This document shows, piece after piece, positions 21,282 to 32,407 of a DNA stretch of 64,000 nucleotides. Under the pieces are notes generated by a model that was given only the letters and a program-made list of their open reading frames with translations, searched no databases and was not told the origin of the DNA. How positions within the stretch are numbered: the stretch's first letter is position 1; the number at the start of each line of letters is the position of its first letter. The stretch is taken from assembly GCA_013176395.1 (NCBI GenBank), contig JABMLP010000020.1, forward strand, positions 682,001-746,000, read 5' to 3'. The DNA comes from Venturia oleaginea (Eukaryota; Ascomycota; Dothideomycetes; Venturiales; Venturiaceae). The translations under genes and the position numbers were made by a program.

Positions 21282-23240
21282 ATGGAGCCCCGAGTTCAAA
21301 ATCTGCTGTCTCTGAATGACGGGAACTCGTCTGATCGCTATAGCTCCGACCATTTGTCTGCCCAGTACCCGCCCACTTTTCCCTCAGCAACCCTTCCGGC
21401 TATACGGCCGCGGTACGAGGAGGACACTCGAGGATACAGCAATGAGATAGACAGTCTCCAGCTGCCCGAGATAGACTGGCCATCTATACCAAGCTCGCTA
21501 TATCCTCCGCCCCCCAGCTCTTCGATTGGTGCCGCATGGTCCGAGGAACAGCAATTCAAGGAGCAGCAAATACGTCTACAGGTGCCGACGAAGAAGCATA
21601 AGAAATCAGCGGTACCTCTAGCTGAGGTCCTAAACAGCGTATCGCCAGAGGCTCGGAACATTCCTATTGACCCTGCCTTGTCCTTTCCATATCCCCACAT
21701 AGAGCCGCGCAAGAGAAGGAGAATAGACGACCCTGGGACGAGACTACTCCCCAAACCTTCTCAGACTGCAACAAGCAAAACAGCTACTCGTCAACCGAGA
21801 TTACCGCCGCTGCTCGTGCCACTTCACGAACCTCCTCCAAATGCGGGAATAATTCCTTCTATCACAACAGAAGGATTCAGAGAGCGTAGGCGCGATCCTG
21901 TCGACGACAATGGATCAAGGACAGCCGAAAAAGAGCCAACTATAACACCGCTTCCACTTGCGCAGCACGCATCAAACAGCCAGAAACCTAACAATACACT
22001 TGTTGCAGGAAAGCAGGGAAAGACTGCAAAGACTAGGAAGAAATGGAGCGAAGAAGAAACAGCGGATCTCGTCAAAGGAGTGTCCAAGTTTGGGATCGGA
22101 GCCTGGAAAAGGATCTTGCAACATGCAGAGTATAAATTCAATACAAGAAGCGCAGTGGATCTCAAGGACAGGTACGGAGCTTATGATTCACAGATGCACG
22201 CGAATACTGGCTAACAATGATACAGATTTAGAACGTGTTTTCCGGAACAGTACCGCAGTGCAGCCTCAGAGAAGGCTAAAACTCCTCCTGAGGCAGTAGA
22301 ACAGACATCCGAACCGTCACGACCGGAAAACGCTGGGGTGGCGGCAGCAACAGAGAAGAAGTCGCAGACACCAGGGGGAGACGGAAAATTGACGGAAGAG
22401 ATCAGCCGCCTTGGTTCCTCGACCTCTTTCCCCAAATCTCAAAGACGTGCCCGAAGACCCTTTACTGCTGAAGAAGACGAAGCCATTCTCCGTGGATTTG
22501 AGAAGTATGGTGCCCAGTGGCAGAAGATCAAGTCCGATCCCGACTTGAACTTAGATTCGCGGGCGCGAACAGACTTGCGTGATCGTTTTCGAAACAAGTA
22601 TCCAGACAAGTTCATTGAAGCAGGTCATAAGTTTAGGCAGCCCAAGGAGCAGAAAGATGGCCCTTCAGAAGCGATTGACAAGCCAGCAGACGATTTAATC
22701 GTCCGATCGGGCGAGCACGATAGAGATTCGAACATCAACAATACTCTCGATCCACCTTTCTCAGCGCCGCCGAACGATAGAGCCCAGCATTCTCTCAAAC
22801 TTCTCAGTATGACTTCGATGGTAGACCCGTATTTCAACGACGACTCGGAGCTCTCACCAGATGAAGGTGATCGTCAGAACATCACTCTTAGTCGCAACAT
22901 CTTCAAATGGGCAGATGATAATAGAGGTGCAGCTGCGATACCAAACCCCAATTCGACCACGCATCAACAAACCGAGCGGTCGCAAACAATTACCAGTGCA
23001 GATCAATACAACATAAATCCTATGTTGGCGCTCAAGGTTCCACCCCGAAGTTGGCACCCTTCGAGCTCAAACTGGCAGACGTATACTTCAACCATCTCAA
23101 TGGGTGCATTGCAAAATGGTCCTTCGAATACACAGTCAGCGCCAAAGTTGTTGCATTTGGCAGGGATATTGAATGATACAATCAGTTTGCCGCCGCCTTG
23201 TGAACTTGTTGCTGGTATCCAGGCTAGGCCAGACGATTAA
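21282..23240 (+). CDS. Double-Myb telobox DNA-binding protein
   Basis: The exons are 21282-22171 and 22226-23240, giving 634 residues. Two Myb/SANT repeats are present. The first (about 245-302) runs KKWSEEETADLVKGVSKFG...W to VDLKDRFRTCFP across the intron; the second (about 372-428) runs RPFTAEEDEAILRGFEKYG...W to RTDLRDRFRNKYP. Both end in the VDLKDR-like telobox helix that reads double-stranded telomere repeats in TRF, Tbf1, Teb1 and Tay1 proteins. The long N-terminal region is Pro/Ser-rich with a KHKK patch and RKRRR basic cluster that could be nuclear signals. A role at telomeres or as a TTAGGG-binding transcription factor is inferred from the telobox. An upstream ATG at 21264 opens an 18-codon frame in another phase. 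Confidence 0.82.
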
Positions 23241-23643
23241 TACGAGTGAAGCTGGACGCGTCTGGCATTCGCCGAAATTCTCGGTATCAATATATTTGCG
23301 AGCAGATGTTATGTGGATCACATGAAATTATTCAGAGCCTGTATCTAATGAAAACCAAAGGAAAATTGGTATCACATCTACAGCTGAATTGTTACTGCTT
23401 GACTCGAAGTGCCTTACCTTTTTAAAAACCATAGCGGCTACGTTCCGCGCTGACGTTCTAAGCATTGCAAAACCACAACTTTTTACATGACAAACCTTTG
23501 ACACAATTCTTCAACGAGAACGCCGGCAAGCTACCACAGGATCAAACCACTCCCACTTCGAACCCACCTCTCAAAGCATCCACATCCCTCATACCGTGGC
23601 CAATTACCTCCGCCGAGCCTACGCGCTCCTCCCTACCACCACC
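23241..23643. other. Intergenic
   Basis: The 3' UTR of the Myb gene and the 5' region of the FSH1-like gene. The frame of the latter stays open upstream of its ATG to a GTG, but the sequence before 23644 has no conserved feature. Confidence 0.45.
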
Positions 23644-24519
23644 ATGTCCACCTTGAAGGCACCCAACGGCGCGAAGCCCTCCCTCAAAATCCTCATGCTC
23701 CACGGCTACACCCAATCCGGGCCCATGTTCCGTTCCAAAACGCGTGCCCTCGAGAAGAACCTCGCAAAAGCCTTCCCGTCCCACACCCTCACCCTCTCCT
23801 ACCCCACGGCCCCGATCCAACTCTTCAAAAGCGACATCCCGAATTGGGATGATCCCAATGGTACATCCTCATTTGAGAACTCGACTCCGGGCGGTGAAGA
23901 GGCGCCAGATGCTTGGGGATGGTGGAGAAGAAAGGGCGATAAAGAACCTTATTCATACGAAGGAATGGAGATCGGGTTTGCACGGTTGGCGGCGGTACTG
24001 AAGAGTGAGGGACCTTTTGATGGTGTCATTGGGTTTTCGCAGGGCGGTGCTTTAGCTGGTTTGCTGGCCTCGACATTGGAGACGGGAAGGAGGGAGGCAT
24101 TTGAAGCGGCGCAGAAGGATGGGGGAATGAGGTTTCCCGAATCGTTGGAGGAGGATACGGGGTTTGTCACTGATGTTGTGCATCCGCCGTTCAAATTTGC
24201 CGTTTCGTATTCGGGGTTTGGGGCGAGTAATAACAAGCTCTATCGGGCGTTTTATGAGCCTAAGATTGTGACGCCGATGCTACATTACATTGGGAGCGTT
24301 GATACGGTGGTGGAAGAGAAGAGGAGTCTGAGATTGGTGGAGGCTTGTGTGGATGGTGGGAAAGAAGGTAGAGTGGTATATCATCCTGGTGGTCATTTCC
24401 TCCCTAGCAGTCAGAGGCAGGTCGTGGCTCCATTGATCGCCTTCATCAAGGAAATCATTGAGGGTATTGAGGAGGAGAAGAAAGAGGAGAACGTTGAGGA
24501 CATGGATGTCCCCTTTTAA
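23644..24519 (+). CDS. FSH1-family serine hydrolase
   Basis: A single exon of 291 residues from the ATG at 23644. It is an alpha/beta hydrolase of the fungal FSH1 (OVCA2-like) family. Strand 1 and the oxyanion region read LKILMLHGYTQSGPMFRSKT. The nucleophile elbow is GVIGFSQGGALAG, the acid lies in HYIGSVDTVV and the catalytic His in HPGGHFLP. WGWWRR with the preceding Pro-rich loop is typical of the family. There is no signal peptide, so it is probably cytosolic. Substrates of FSH proteins are mostly unknown (short esters or thioesters in vitro). An acidic Glu/Lys-rich tail follows the fold. The stop lies 212 bp from the convergent RPN5 stop. Confidence 0.88.
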   Translation: MSTLKAPNGAKPSLKILMLHGYTQSGPMFRSKTRALEKNLAKAFPSHTLTLSYPTAPIQLFKSDIPNWDDPNGTSSFENSTPGGEEAPDAWGWWRRKGDKEPYSYEGMEIGFARLAAVLKSEGPFDGVIGFSQGGALAGLLASTLETGRREAFEAAQKDGGMRFPESLEEDTGFVTDVVHPPFKFAVSYSGFGASNNKLYRAFYEPKIVTPMLHYIGSVDTVVEEKRSLRLVEACVDGGKEGRVVYHPGGHFLPSSQRQVVAPLIAFIKEIIEGIEEEKKEENVEDMDVPF

Positions 24520-24731
24520 TTCATTTGACATGGCGAGTACTTCATTAAACGTTTAGACGACAGAAGACGGAGTGACTTGGGATCGGATTACCCATAGAGC
24601 GATCCCTCTATAGACTCTTTGAGATATACTACAGAGCGTCTCTCAGACGCTAACCTCGCAATAAGGCGACTCATCTCCGTAACAAAACCTCCCAATGCAC
24701 CCCGACGCCACGACTTGATGAAAACAGATCG

Positions 24732-26557
24732 TTACACCTTGGTGGGCTTCTTCGCAACCGGCTTGGGCTGGATGCGAGCCATCATCTCCTCCTTGGTGAT
24801 TAAGTGATCAACTCGCTCCAGAAGACCTAGCAAGCTCTTCATGTTCCCGCTCCACTCATTGAGCACATCATCAGAATCACGAGGCTTCGCAAAGCTGACC
24901 ACACGAGCAGGACGATCAATCTTTGCGTAGATTGTTTTGGCCGTGACGAGCTCGCTGATATATTTCTCGGTCTCGTCCTCTGTCAAATCGAGCAACTTTT
25001 GCAGGCGGGGCATTTGAATCCGAGTGTAGTACTTGGCAATGACTCGGACGTTGTGCTCGATGACACGCTTTCTCAGATCTTGCCACCTCGTGTAAGCCTT
25101 TGCATCCGCAGACCGACCCTCCTTGTCATCAAAGACATCGAACTTGGTTAGGTAGGGGCCGAATTCCTTGGCTACAACCGGCCATCTCATCAGCTCTGGC
25201 AATGTGAATATCTTGAGCAATTGAGCCTCTGGTGGTAATTCGGCATAACGCGTGTCGGCTTTGATGCGCTGAAGGAGGTCGGATTGTTCGTTATCGTGCT
25301 TGGCAAGAACGATGTACCAGCAGACTCGCTGCAAGATCTGGAAATTATCAGTGGTGATACATATGCTTTCCGAATAGCAAAACATACAGCGTGCAATTTC
25401 TCGGGATCGTCCTCCACTAATTGAGTATCTAGTACCTGTCGGTAATGCTTGCAAACATCCAAGTATTTGTCCTCGTGTTTCGACAGCGAGACTTGCTGCT
25501 CGTAGTATCTCAGTTTGAGATCGGTCACATCGTCTTCTGGATCTGGCGGTGCCTCATCCACACTGCGCTTCTTCTCCTTCTCTTCTGCCTCTTTTCGTGC
25601 CTTCTCGATCTCTTCGGGAGTTTGCTTGGGCTTTCGCGCAAAGTACTTGGTAGCTGTGATCTTCCGGCTGAGGATGCCAGCTTGCGTCCAGTCGTCGCTC
25701 TCTATGCAGAGTTGAACTTGCTCTAAGATGAACTCAGTCTTCTCACGGCGTGACATAGAACCAAAGGTCTCAACCTGAAGCTCGCATAAGATATCTCTTG
25801 CAGCCTTCTTATCGCCTTGCTCTTTCTTGATGTTGGATAGGATGCGGGTGATGCGGGCTCGTTCAACTTCGACGAAGATCTAAGCAGAAAATTAATTGAG
25901 GAAAGGTTGATGCATCTTCACGATATGACGTACCTTGCCTTCTGTGACTGTTCGCAGAGTCTCGATTGTAGACATCTTTGTCTCTAGATTGGGCGTGCTA
26001 TCCAAGAAGCCCATGACGACTTGAACCATCTTGGTAGTTGCTTGCTTAAGCTGTCCATGTTTCTTCGACAGCAGCAGGACGTGCTCGTTGAGCAGTCCCC
26101 AGTCGCCCGAATCTCTACATATTGTGACGATGGCTACGAGGATACGGGATGTGGATGGGAGGTCGGAGGACTGTGGTGGGTGTAAGTTTGCGAAATGGTA
26201 TGTGGTGGGTGAGACGGCAGTACCTGACGGGTCTGTTTCTCTAGCACGAGGAGTTTCTCGATGGCGCCTTGCACATCGGACTAGAGGTACATGTCAGCTC
26301 TGGGCAATAACAGCGATGCGGAGGTCATTACTTTGGCAAGCTTCTCTGCCTCTGGAATGAGCTTGTCAGTCTCCTTAGTGAAGTCCTTGTCCGCCTTGAG
26401 GACTTCTCCGGACATTTCGTAGATGGTAGTTGGATGGAGAGTGCGTTCAGGTGGCTATTGGGAAAGTGAGTGAATGTGAAAGTAGGTGTGATGTGTAGGC
26501 AGATGGTTGGGTGTTTGTTGGGGGAGGTACCTCATCGAGAACAGCGCTGGGCTCCAT
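24732..26557 (-). CDS. RPN5: 26S proteasome regulatory subunit RPN5
   Basis: Six exons (26557-26531, 26454-26332, 26280-26224, 26170-25934, 25879-25388, 25337-24732) give 513 residues. RPN5 is a PCI-domain scaffold of the 19S lid. The family can be read along the chain: DWGLLNEHVLLLSKKHGQLK, the helical repeats with FGSMSRREKTEFILEQVQLC, YYEQQVSLSKHEDKYLDVCK, then LAKHDNEQSDLLQRI and the winged-helix part of the PCI domain (HNVRVIAKYYTRIQMPRLQ, LLDLTEDETEKYISELV, IYAKIDRPARVVSF). A Glu/Lys-rich insert lies around residues 245-275. All introns are 47-76 nt and all joins keep frame. Confidence 0.95.
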
Positions 26558-28048
26558 TGTGAGTATCTCAGAATGGGTGAATGATAAAGCACGCTAGCTT
26601 AAACCATTTTCGGCAACTCAGCCTCGCGCTCTGGGCGATTGAGCCTTGTCTAAGCTACACTTCAGCTCCACACCAAAAGGTTACGCAGACTTCACATTTT
26701 GAACGATTCAAATGTCGTATAAATTCTTCTAGCACAATAACTGCGCCGAGCTTTCTAATTCTCAGAAAACGACCATCTATACAACCAGCCTTGCTGCAGC
26801 TGAAATGCTGATGCTACACTGGGTCTTTGATCGGCAGAGTGGAAGTACTAATTGGACAGAAGCAACATTTTGGAAGGCGAGGGTCCCTAGACTTTGTCGC
26901 GCATTTGGTAGGAAACTGTGGTAAAGTTATCGGGAACTTCTAACACCGTGATTGTGTAAAGAAACAACGTCAGTCTGTGCTACTGGGGTATGTAGGGATG
27001 TCGCAACTACCGGTCACGTTTCGATAATGACGACTTCGATAGACACCCTATGAAAAGCGTTCATCAATGTCCTCCATGCAGTCGCCCCCTGTCCAAACCG
27101 TAGTCCAAAACATCAATCGGCGTATGATTGGCTAAGGATAGATATATGCCCGGTTGATATCGAGTACACATTCAATTAGATAGGAACGATATCACGGTCG
27201 GCTCATCGTTCCAGTCCCGCTTCCGCGCCTCCACGATGGAACTCGCTAATGGGGCATTTACATAGCCTTTTCTCAACTCGATATAATCGCAATGAGATTT
27301 CGGCAACTCTGCTTCTTCCTCTTCTACTTACCAGAACTTACCGTCATCGATAGCATTTTCAACGTCTTTGTTTTTCATCGAGTTGGTCTTTGAGCTATGT
27401 AGGACATCGAAAATTCCTAGTAGTCTCCAGTAGCTGGAATAGCAGTGAGATGGGTTGAGATGGGGTAAGGGGTCTGGTGACACTTAGTAGGCATAACTCA
27501 AGCAAGCAATCACAGCAACTTTCCCGGAAACTTGGTCGGACAGTGACAGTGCATCACAAGGACTGGCTTCGTAGTTTGGAATCGAAGGAGAGCGGTATGT
27601 GGGAATCTAATATGTCTCATTAATCTGGCTCGATGGCTTTGTGATGCTAGGCGTAGCTCTATCAGAGCAGCAGTCACGACATCCATCCCACGTATGGCTG
27701 TCCGTAATAACGTATATCCATTCCACGTCTTTAACACAGACACTCCCCCCACCTCGACCATGCCGATACATGTTGAGGGCTGAGCGTTGAAAGACCATTT
27801 GAACTGGTCCGAAGAATTTCAGTCGTGAAGCGAGACCAAGCGAGAACATTTGAATTATCATGTCGAAGGGGAATTGCGGTAGAATCTGGTGATGGTATCG
27901 GAAGAGCTCGTGTTGGCCATAGAACATATTGAAGCAGCTGATCCAATGTTGTTGAGGGCATGGTGCAGGTTGCTATAAGGACGATCGTATTGTTGACGAT
28001 GATGGTGCTGCTGATGGTAGAAGTGTTGCAGGAAAAGTTGGAAAACGT
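26558..28048. other. 1.5-kb intergenic stretch
   Basis: The RPN5 promoter side and the 3' side of the NAA38-like gene. Overlapping minus-strand frames at 27510-27961 (up to 106 codons) show no domain and shadow each other. I see no RNA gene or repeat. Confidence 0.4.
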
Positions 28049-28469
28049 CTACCCGGATTGGTGGCTCCCTTCTCCACTTGGGGGCACAAAGCAGTAAGGG
28101 GACACGGTGCGGGGGTCATTCGCATATTGTTCCAAGACCATCCTTCTTATTTGGGGCGGAGGAATCACGACAAGACCAACGAATCTGGACCCGTATTCTA
28201 GGTAGCCCGTTTCGTGTGTGCCGTTCCTGATCTGTCGTCGCTGTTCTTGAATGTCTGCCGGTGGAGGATATTCGTGGGTGACTACGAGTATCGCATTGCC
28301 TCTCTTCACTTTGGGTCAGAACATTCGTGAAAGTATTGATTGAAATGACAGAATAACTCACGTCATCGATACATTTCATTTGGCCTATGAAGAGTCGATC
28401 GTCATGGAGTTCTACGCGAAGAAACTGACCGATGAATTGCAGGAAGAAGAAGCCTGGGTCGGATGACAT
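28049..28469 (-). CDS. LSM-domain protein, NAA38/Mak31-like
   Basis: Two exons, 28469-28362 and 28303-28049, give 120 residues. An LSM fold can be followed: FIGQFLRVELHDDRLFIGQM (strands 1-2), KCIDDRGNAILVVTHEY (strand 3, spanning the intron), then after a charged loop RFVGLVVIPPPQI, the Sm2 box. The layout with a DxRxFIGxxxCxD start and a long loop fits NAA38/LSMD1 (yeast Mak31), the small auxiliary subunit of the NatC N-terminal acetyltransferase. The acceptor was set at TGAAG|AGA because the nearer AAAG would bring in a stop codon. The C-terminal 25 residues are Pro/Ser-rich and variable. It could instead be another orphan LSM protein. Confidence 0.68.
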
Positions 28470-29088
28470 GATTGACGGTATGTTGGGGGTTTGAAGCCAG
28501 AATAATGGACTAAGCAGGACAGTTTTTATACTGTTCTACTCCGTGGACTTTTTTGGCGTTCTACGGTCCAAGGGTCGGACCACAAAGTTGAGGTGTCCAA
28601 CGGGTGGAAATCGTTCTCAGCCAAGGTTCTCCTTCTTCATTTTCTGAGCCACTGTTTGATCTGGGTATGGGAGAGTCGAATTTGCGTGGGTTGGATTTGG
28701 CTATCAGTATCTGGGGAACGTAAATGTTTCAACGCTGTTGTAGTCTCGGTCTCGGTCTCGGTCTCAGTGCAAAGGTTTGTTGACGACTAATTGAAGTCTC
28801 CTCCGCTAGTGGCCGCAGCTGGCCGTGGCCGTTAGGAGTTAGAACTACAGGGCAAGAGCTAGCCACGGCCACAGCCACAGGTTGAGGTAGCGGTACCAGT
28901 AGCATTTGCCCCCATGGTTAGAGGCATGGTTCAACGACGGCCAGTTCCACTCTGACATTGACAACCACCGCGTACGTTGGGCCATATCTCGCCAAGTGAG
29001 AAAGTCACACCGCTGCCAACCCCGTTATTCACCGATTTTCCTCTGTCTACCGCCATCGCGCCATCTACTCCCTCACAGCTTCCGCAAT
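28470..29088. other. Divergent intergenic region NAA38-like / lipoyl synthase
   Basis: Both neighbours start here and point outward. It carries a short GGTCTC-type tandem repeat around 28742-28768 and GC-rich inverted tracts near 28810-28880 (GGCCGTGGCC and AGCCACGGCC) that could pair. No gene. Confidence 0.45.
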
Positions 29089-30445
29089 ATGGCTGCTCTA
29101 CTGCCACGATATCGATGTTTGTCCTGTAGACTGGCAAGCGCGAAGCCCTCCCTATTCTCTGTGCCCTCCAGAAGACACTATGCGACCACACCAGATCCTT
29201 CCTCCACGGCCCCAGCCCCAGCGCGAAGAACGACAAAATTCAATGACCGCCTCAATTCCGGTCCGGCCTTCGCAGACTTTGTCCGAGGCAATCCTCAGGA
29301 GCCCATGACGAGAGACAGTATGTTAGAGCTGCGGACGGCAATGGTAGGACCGGCGGGAAAGAAGAAGCAGATTACTCGACTGCCGGAATGGCTGAAGACT
29401 CCGATACCAGTGAGCAACAACTACAAGAAGATCAAAAACGACTTGCGGGGGCTAGGTTTGCATACAGGTGCGTCGAGATTTTTAATGGGACGAATTGGCT
29501 GCAAACTAATACAAACAATCAGTATGCGAAGAAGCCAAATGCCCCAACATTTCCGACTGCTGGGGGGGATCTGACAAGTCTTCCGCCACTGCAACAATAA
29601 TGCTTATGGGTGATACTTGTACTCGAGGCTGCCGCTTCTGTTCAGTAAAGACTGCAAAAGCACCGCCGCCACTCGACGTCCACGAACCGGAAAACACGGC
29701 GGAAGCATTGAAACGTTGGGGTTTGGGCTACGTCGTGCTTACCTCTGTCGACCGTGACGACCTTGTGGATGGTGGTGCCCACCATTTTGCAGAGACCATC
29801 ATGAAGATCAAGCAAAAGTCACCTACAATGCTTGTTGAAGCCTTGACCGGTGATTACGCCGGGGACTTGGAGATGGTCAAGCTTGTTGCCGAGAGTGGTC
29901 TGGATGTATACGCGCATAATGTTGAGACTGTGGAAGCACTTAGCCCACAAGTGAGGGATAGAAGAGCCGACTTTAGACAAAGTCTGCGCGTCCTTAAAGC
30001 TGCCAAAGAAGCCAAACCTAGTCTCATCACAAAGACGAGTATTATGCTCGGTCTCGGTGAGACTGAGGAACAGCTGTGGCACGCATTGAAGGGTATATCA
30101 ATACCAGCCTTTTATTCACCATCTGTAACTAATAATTTTCCAGAACTCCGGAAAGTTGATGTCGACGTTGTAACATTTGGCCAGTACATGCGGCCTACGA
30201 AGCGACACATGAAGGTGGAAGAGTATGTGACGCCAGAACTGTTTGAACAATGGCGAGTACGAGCCCTTGGTTTGGGTTTCCTGTACTGTGCCAGTGGACC
30301 TCTAGTCAGGTCCTCATATAAAGCTGGTGAAGCATTCATTGAGAATGTCCTTAAAAAGAGGAATGGGGAGAGAGCCGCCATGACACAGGCTCCAACCGAG
30401 CAGCCAAATATTCATCTATCCACCCTGGAGACAAACTCGTCATGA
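29089..30445 (+). CDS. LIP5: Mitochondrial lipoyl synthase
   Basis: The exons are 29089-29467, 29523-30092 and 30144-30445, giving 416 residues. This radical SAM enzyme inserts two sulfurs into protein-bound octanoate to make lipoate in mitochondria. The auxiliary cluster motif [12 protein letters not shown] (C128, C133, C139) is completed by intron 1. The radical SAM motif CTRGCRFC has C159, C163 and C166, and the conserved RSSYKAGE near the C-terminus supplies the serine ligand of the auxiliary cluster. [22 protein letters not shown] and FGQYMRPT are further family boxes. The first 35 residues are rich in Arg, Ser and Ala with few acids, a mitochondrial presequence. The open frame runs further upstream, but [10 protein letters not shown] is the sensible start. 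Confidence 0.95.
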
Positions 30446-30866
30446 GGATGGCATTACAACCACTTTCATATTGCATGGCGTTCTGGTGGGCCGGGGCAAT
30501 GAGGCACCAACTGTCTCATTGTATGAGTATCAGGTCGATCTGGAATAGCATCATACAGGTGTTTTGGGGAAAATCGGCTCATGCTGATAAAGAGGTCACT
30601 TCGGATGCCATTGCGTGTAGATAACTTCTACGCGCGTTCTCGCAGTACATAATGATTATTTTTACATGCCACAGCACCCCGCGAAAATCGTGCCTCGTCG
30701 TTGAGAATGAAAATACGAGGGGGATAGTAGCGAATAGCCATCATACGAATACTACTCGCTCGACTCGTAGCTTGAAAGACTTCACATCTGGTGATCAACA
30801 GATTATCAGCAACTGGACACATTGACAAAACTCTCGAAGCCTCTTCTAGGAACGACAAAAACAACA
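30446..30866. other. Intergenic before the tRNA gene
   Basis: The lipoyl synthase 3' UTR and the downstream flank of the minus-strand tRNA. A T-rich stretch just after the tRNA 3' end (minus strand, 30866-30855) fits a Pol III terminator. Confidence 0.5.
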
Positions 30867-30938
30867 TAGCTACGACTAGTTTCGATCCAGTGGCCTCGGG
30901 GCTATGAGCCCGGCGCTATTCCACTTAGCTACGCAGCT
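30867..30938 (-). tRNA. Initiator tRNA-Met (CAT)
   Basis: 72 nt on the minus strand, without an intron. The acceptor stem AGCTGCG pairs with CGTAGCT (one G-T pair), and the discriminator is A. The D stem is GCTA/TAGC. The anticodon arm is CCGGG-CTCATAG-CCCCG with CAT centred in the loop and one C-C mismatch. The T arm is ACTGG-ATCGAAA-CTAGT. Three features mark the cytosolic initiator rather than the elongator: an A1-T72 pair, a GGG/CCC block at the base of the anticodon loop, and a T loop reading ATCGAAA (A54 and A60). A TTGTTTTT run follows downstream. Confidence 0.88.
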
Positions 30939-31483
30939 TTTGGTGAGAGAAGGTTTGGGTTCGCTTGCTCATATAGTTATGCTTAGGCGTTTGTCTGTGT
31001 CACTTGGAAACGGGTTTATATGGTTTTGACTCTTTATTGTTTGTGCGACTGGCTTTTTCGTTCTTCCCGGGGATCCTTCTCTTTATCATTCACTATTCTT
31101 GTTTCATCGACACAGATCCAATTACTCTTCTTCCTCGGCGACTTTAGAGCTCATCTTGACATCTATGTCGTCCTTTCGGTGTCTCTGTGCTTGGATGTCC
31201 AGCAAGTTTCGCTATAAGTGAGTCGGGAGATTGTCATTAGAAGGGGGCACGACGATGGGAGTTACTGGGAGCGGGATCTGATGCTATTAGCTTCCAGCTT
31301 GAGTGTGAAGAAGTCGGACGTCGAAGTTGATGTCGATCCATAATCACGTGCATTTCGAAACTCTATCGAAGACGAAACTCAATACCAAAGACTTCAAAAG
31401 CTGGCGCTGGCGCTGGATTTTCCTAAGTCCTATTAACGACAAATAATCAAACTGAAGAGCTCACGAACAACCAAGAATTCAAC
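30939..31483. other. Intergenic, tRNA to RIB7
   Basis: Upstream flank of the tRNA and promoter of RIB7. No coding features were recognised. Confidence 0.45.
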
Positions 31484-32305
31484 ATGGCAAATCCACCACC
31501 AAAACCCGCCTTACAATTCCCACCAGATTCCTGCACCCACATCGAACCCTTCCTCCCACCCCACTCCTCGAACAGAAAAGCCAAAGCAACACCCTTCCTC
31601 ACCCTCACCTTCGCAACCTCCCTCGATTCCTCCCTATCCCTCGCACCAGGCACCCAAACCATTCTCTCAGGATCGGAGACCAAAGCAATGACACACTATC
31701 TCCGCAGTCAGCACGACGCGATACTCGTAGGCGTAGGCACAGCAGTGGCAGACAATCCCGCTCTGAACTGTCGAATCGAGGGTGTAGGACTAGAAGGGCA
31801 ACCTAGACCCATCATTCTAGATCCGAAAGGCCGATTCGAAATTGTGAATGAGAAGGGAGAGTACGCGGAATGTGTTCGGCTTGCGAGGGACGGAATAGGT
31901 AAAGGTCCTTTGATCTTCACGTCAAATCTTGATAGGAGCCATGGTGAGTGGAATGGTGTATTAAAGTCTTGTGGCGGACGGTATATTGCTATGCCTTTGA
32001 GCGTTGAAGAAGATGGCTTTTCGTGGACAGACGTCCTGGCAGTATTGTCTCGTGAGGGTATGAAGAGTTTAATGGTTGAAGGCGGTGCTCATGTCATCAA
32101 CACACTGTTGCAAGAGAAGTATCTTCATTTCGTAGATTCAGTAATTGTCACTGTTGCTCCGGTTTGGCTAGGTCAAGGAGGTGTTGTTGTAAGTCCGCCT
32201 CGGAGCACTGATGCAGGAGGCAAACCCAAAGCAGCTGCACGATTGAAAGATGTCAAGTGGCAACAGTATGGGGAGGATGTGGTTATGTGTGGTAGAATGA
32301 ATTGA
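31484..32305 (+). CDS. RIB7: Riboflavin synthesis reductase RIB7
   Basis: A single exon of 273 residues. It is the 2,5-diamino-6-ribosylamino-4-pyrimidinone 5'-phosphate reductase of the fungal riboflavin route, with a RibD C-terminal (dihydrofolate-reductase-like) fold that uses NADPH. Landmarks are FLTLTFATSLDSSLS near residue 37, HDAILVGVGTAVADNP (about 76-91) with LNCR after it, RPIILDPKGRF, and the C-terminal MKSLMVEGGAHVINTLL. Its length is in the range of fungal Rib7 (about 250-290). There is no targeting signal. It ends 102 bp from the convergent coiled-coil gene. Confidence 0.92.
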   Translation: MANPPPKPALQFPPDSCTHIEPFLPPHSSNRKAKATPFLTLTFATSLDSSLSLAPGTQTILSGSETKAMTHYLRSQHDAILVGVGTAVADNPALNCRIEGVGLEGQPRPIILDPKGRFEIVNEKGEYAECVRLARDGIGKGPLIFTSNLDRSHGEWNGVLKSCGGRYIAMPLSVEEDGFSWTDVLAVLSREGMKSLMVEGGAHVINTLLQEKYLHFVDSVIVTVAPVWLGQGGVVVSPPRSTDAGGKPKAAARLKDVKWQQYGEDVVMCGRMN

Positions 32306-32407
32306 TTCAGCTACGAGCGAAGAGATGAGCTAATCATATGTGAACATGAATATGTTGCCAGCAGATTCGCTCCATCTTTTCATAGATGCAGGAGTGAGCA
32401 TAATTGC

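Noticed and set aside
27510..27961. Overlapping 76-106 codon minus-strand frames
   Set aside because: They shadow each other, lack domains and cannot be joined into a sensible exon chain.
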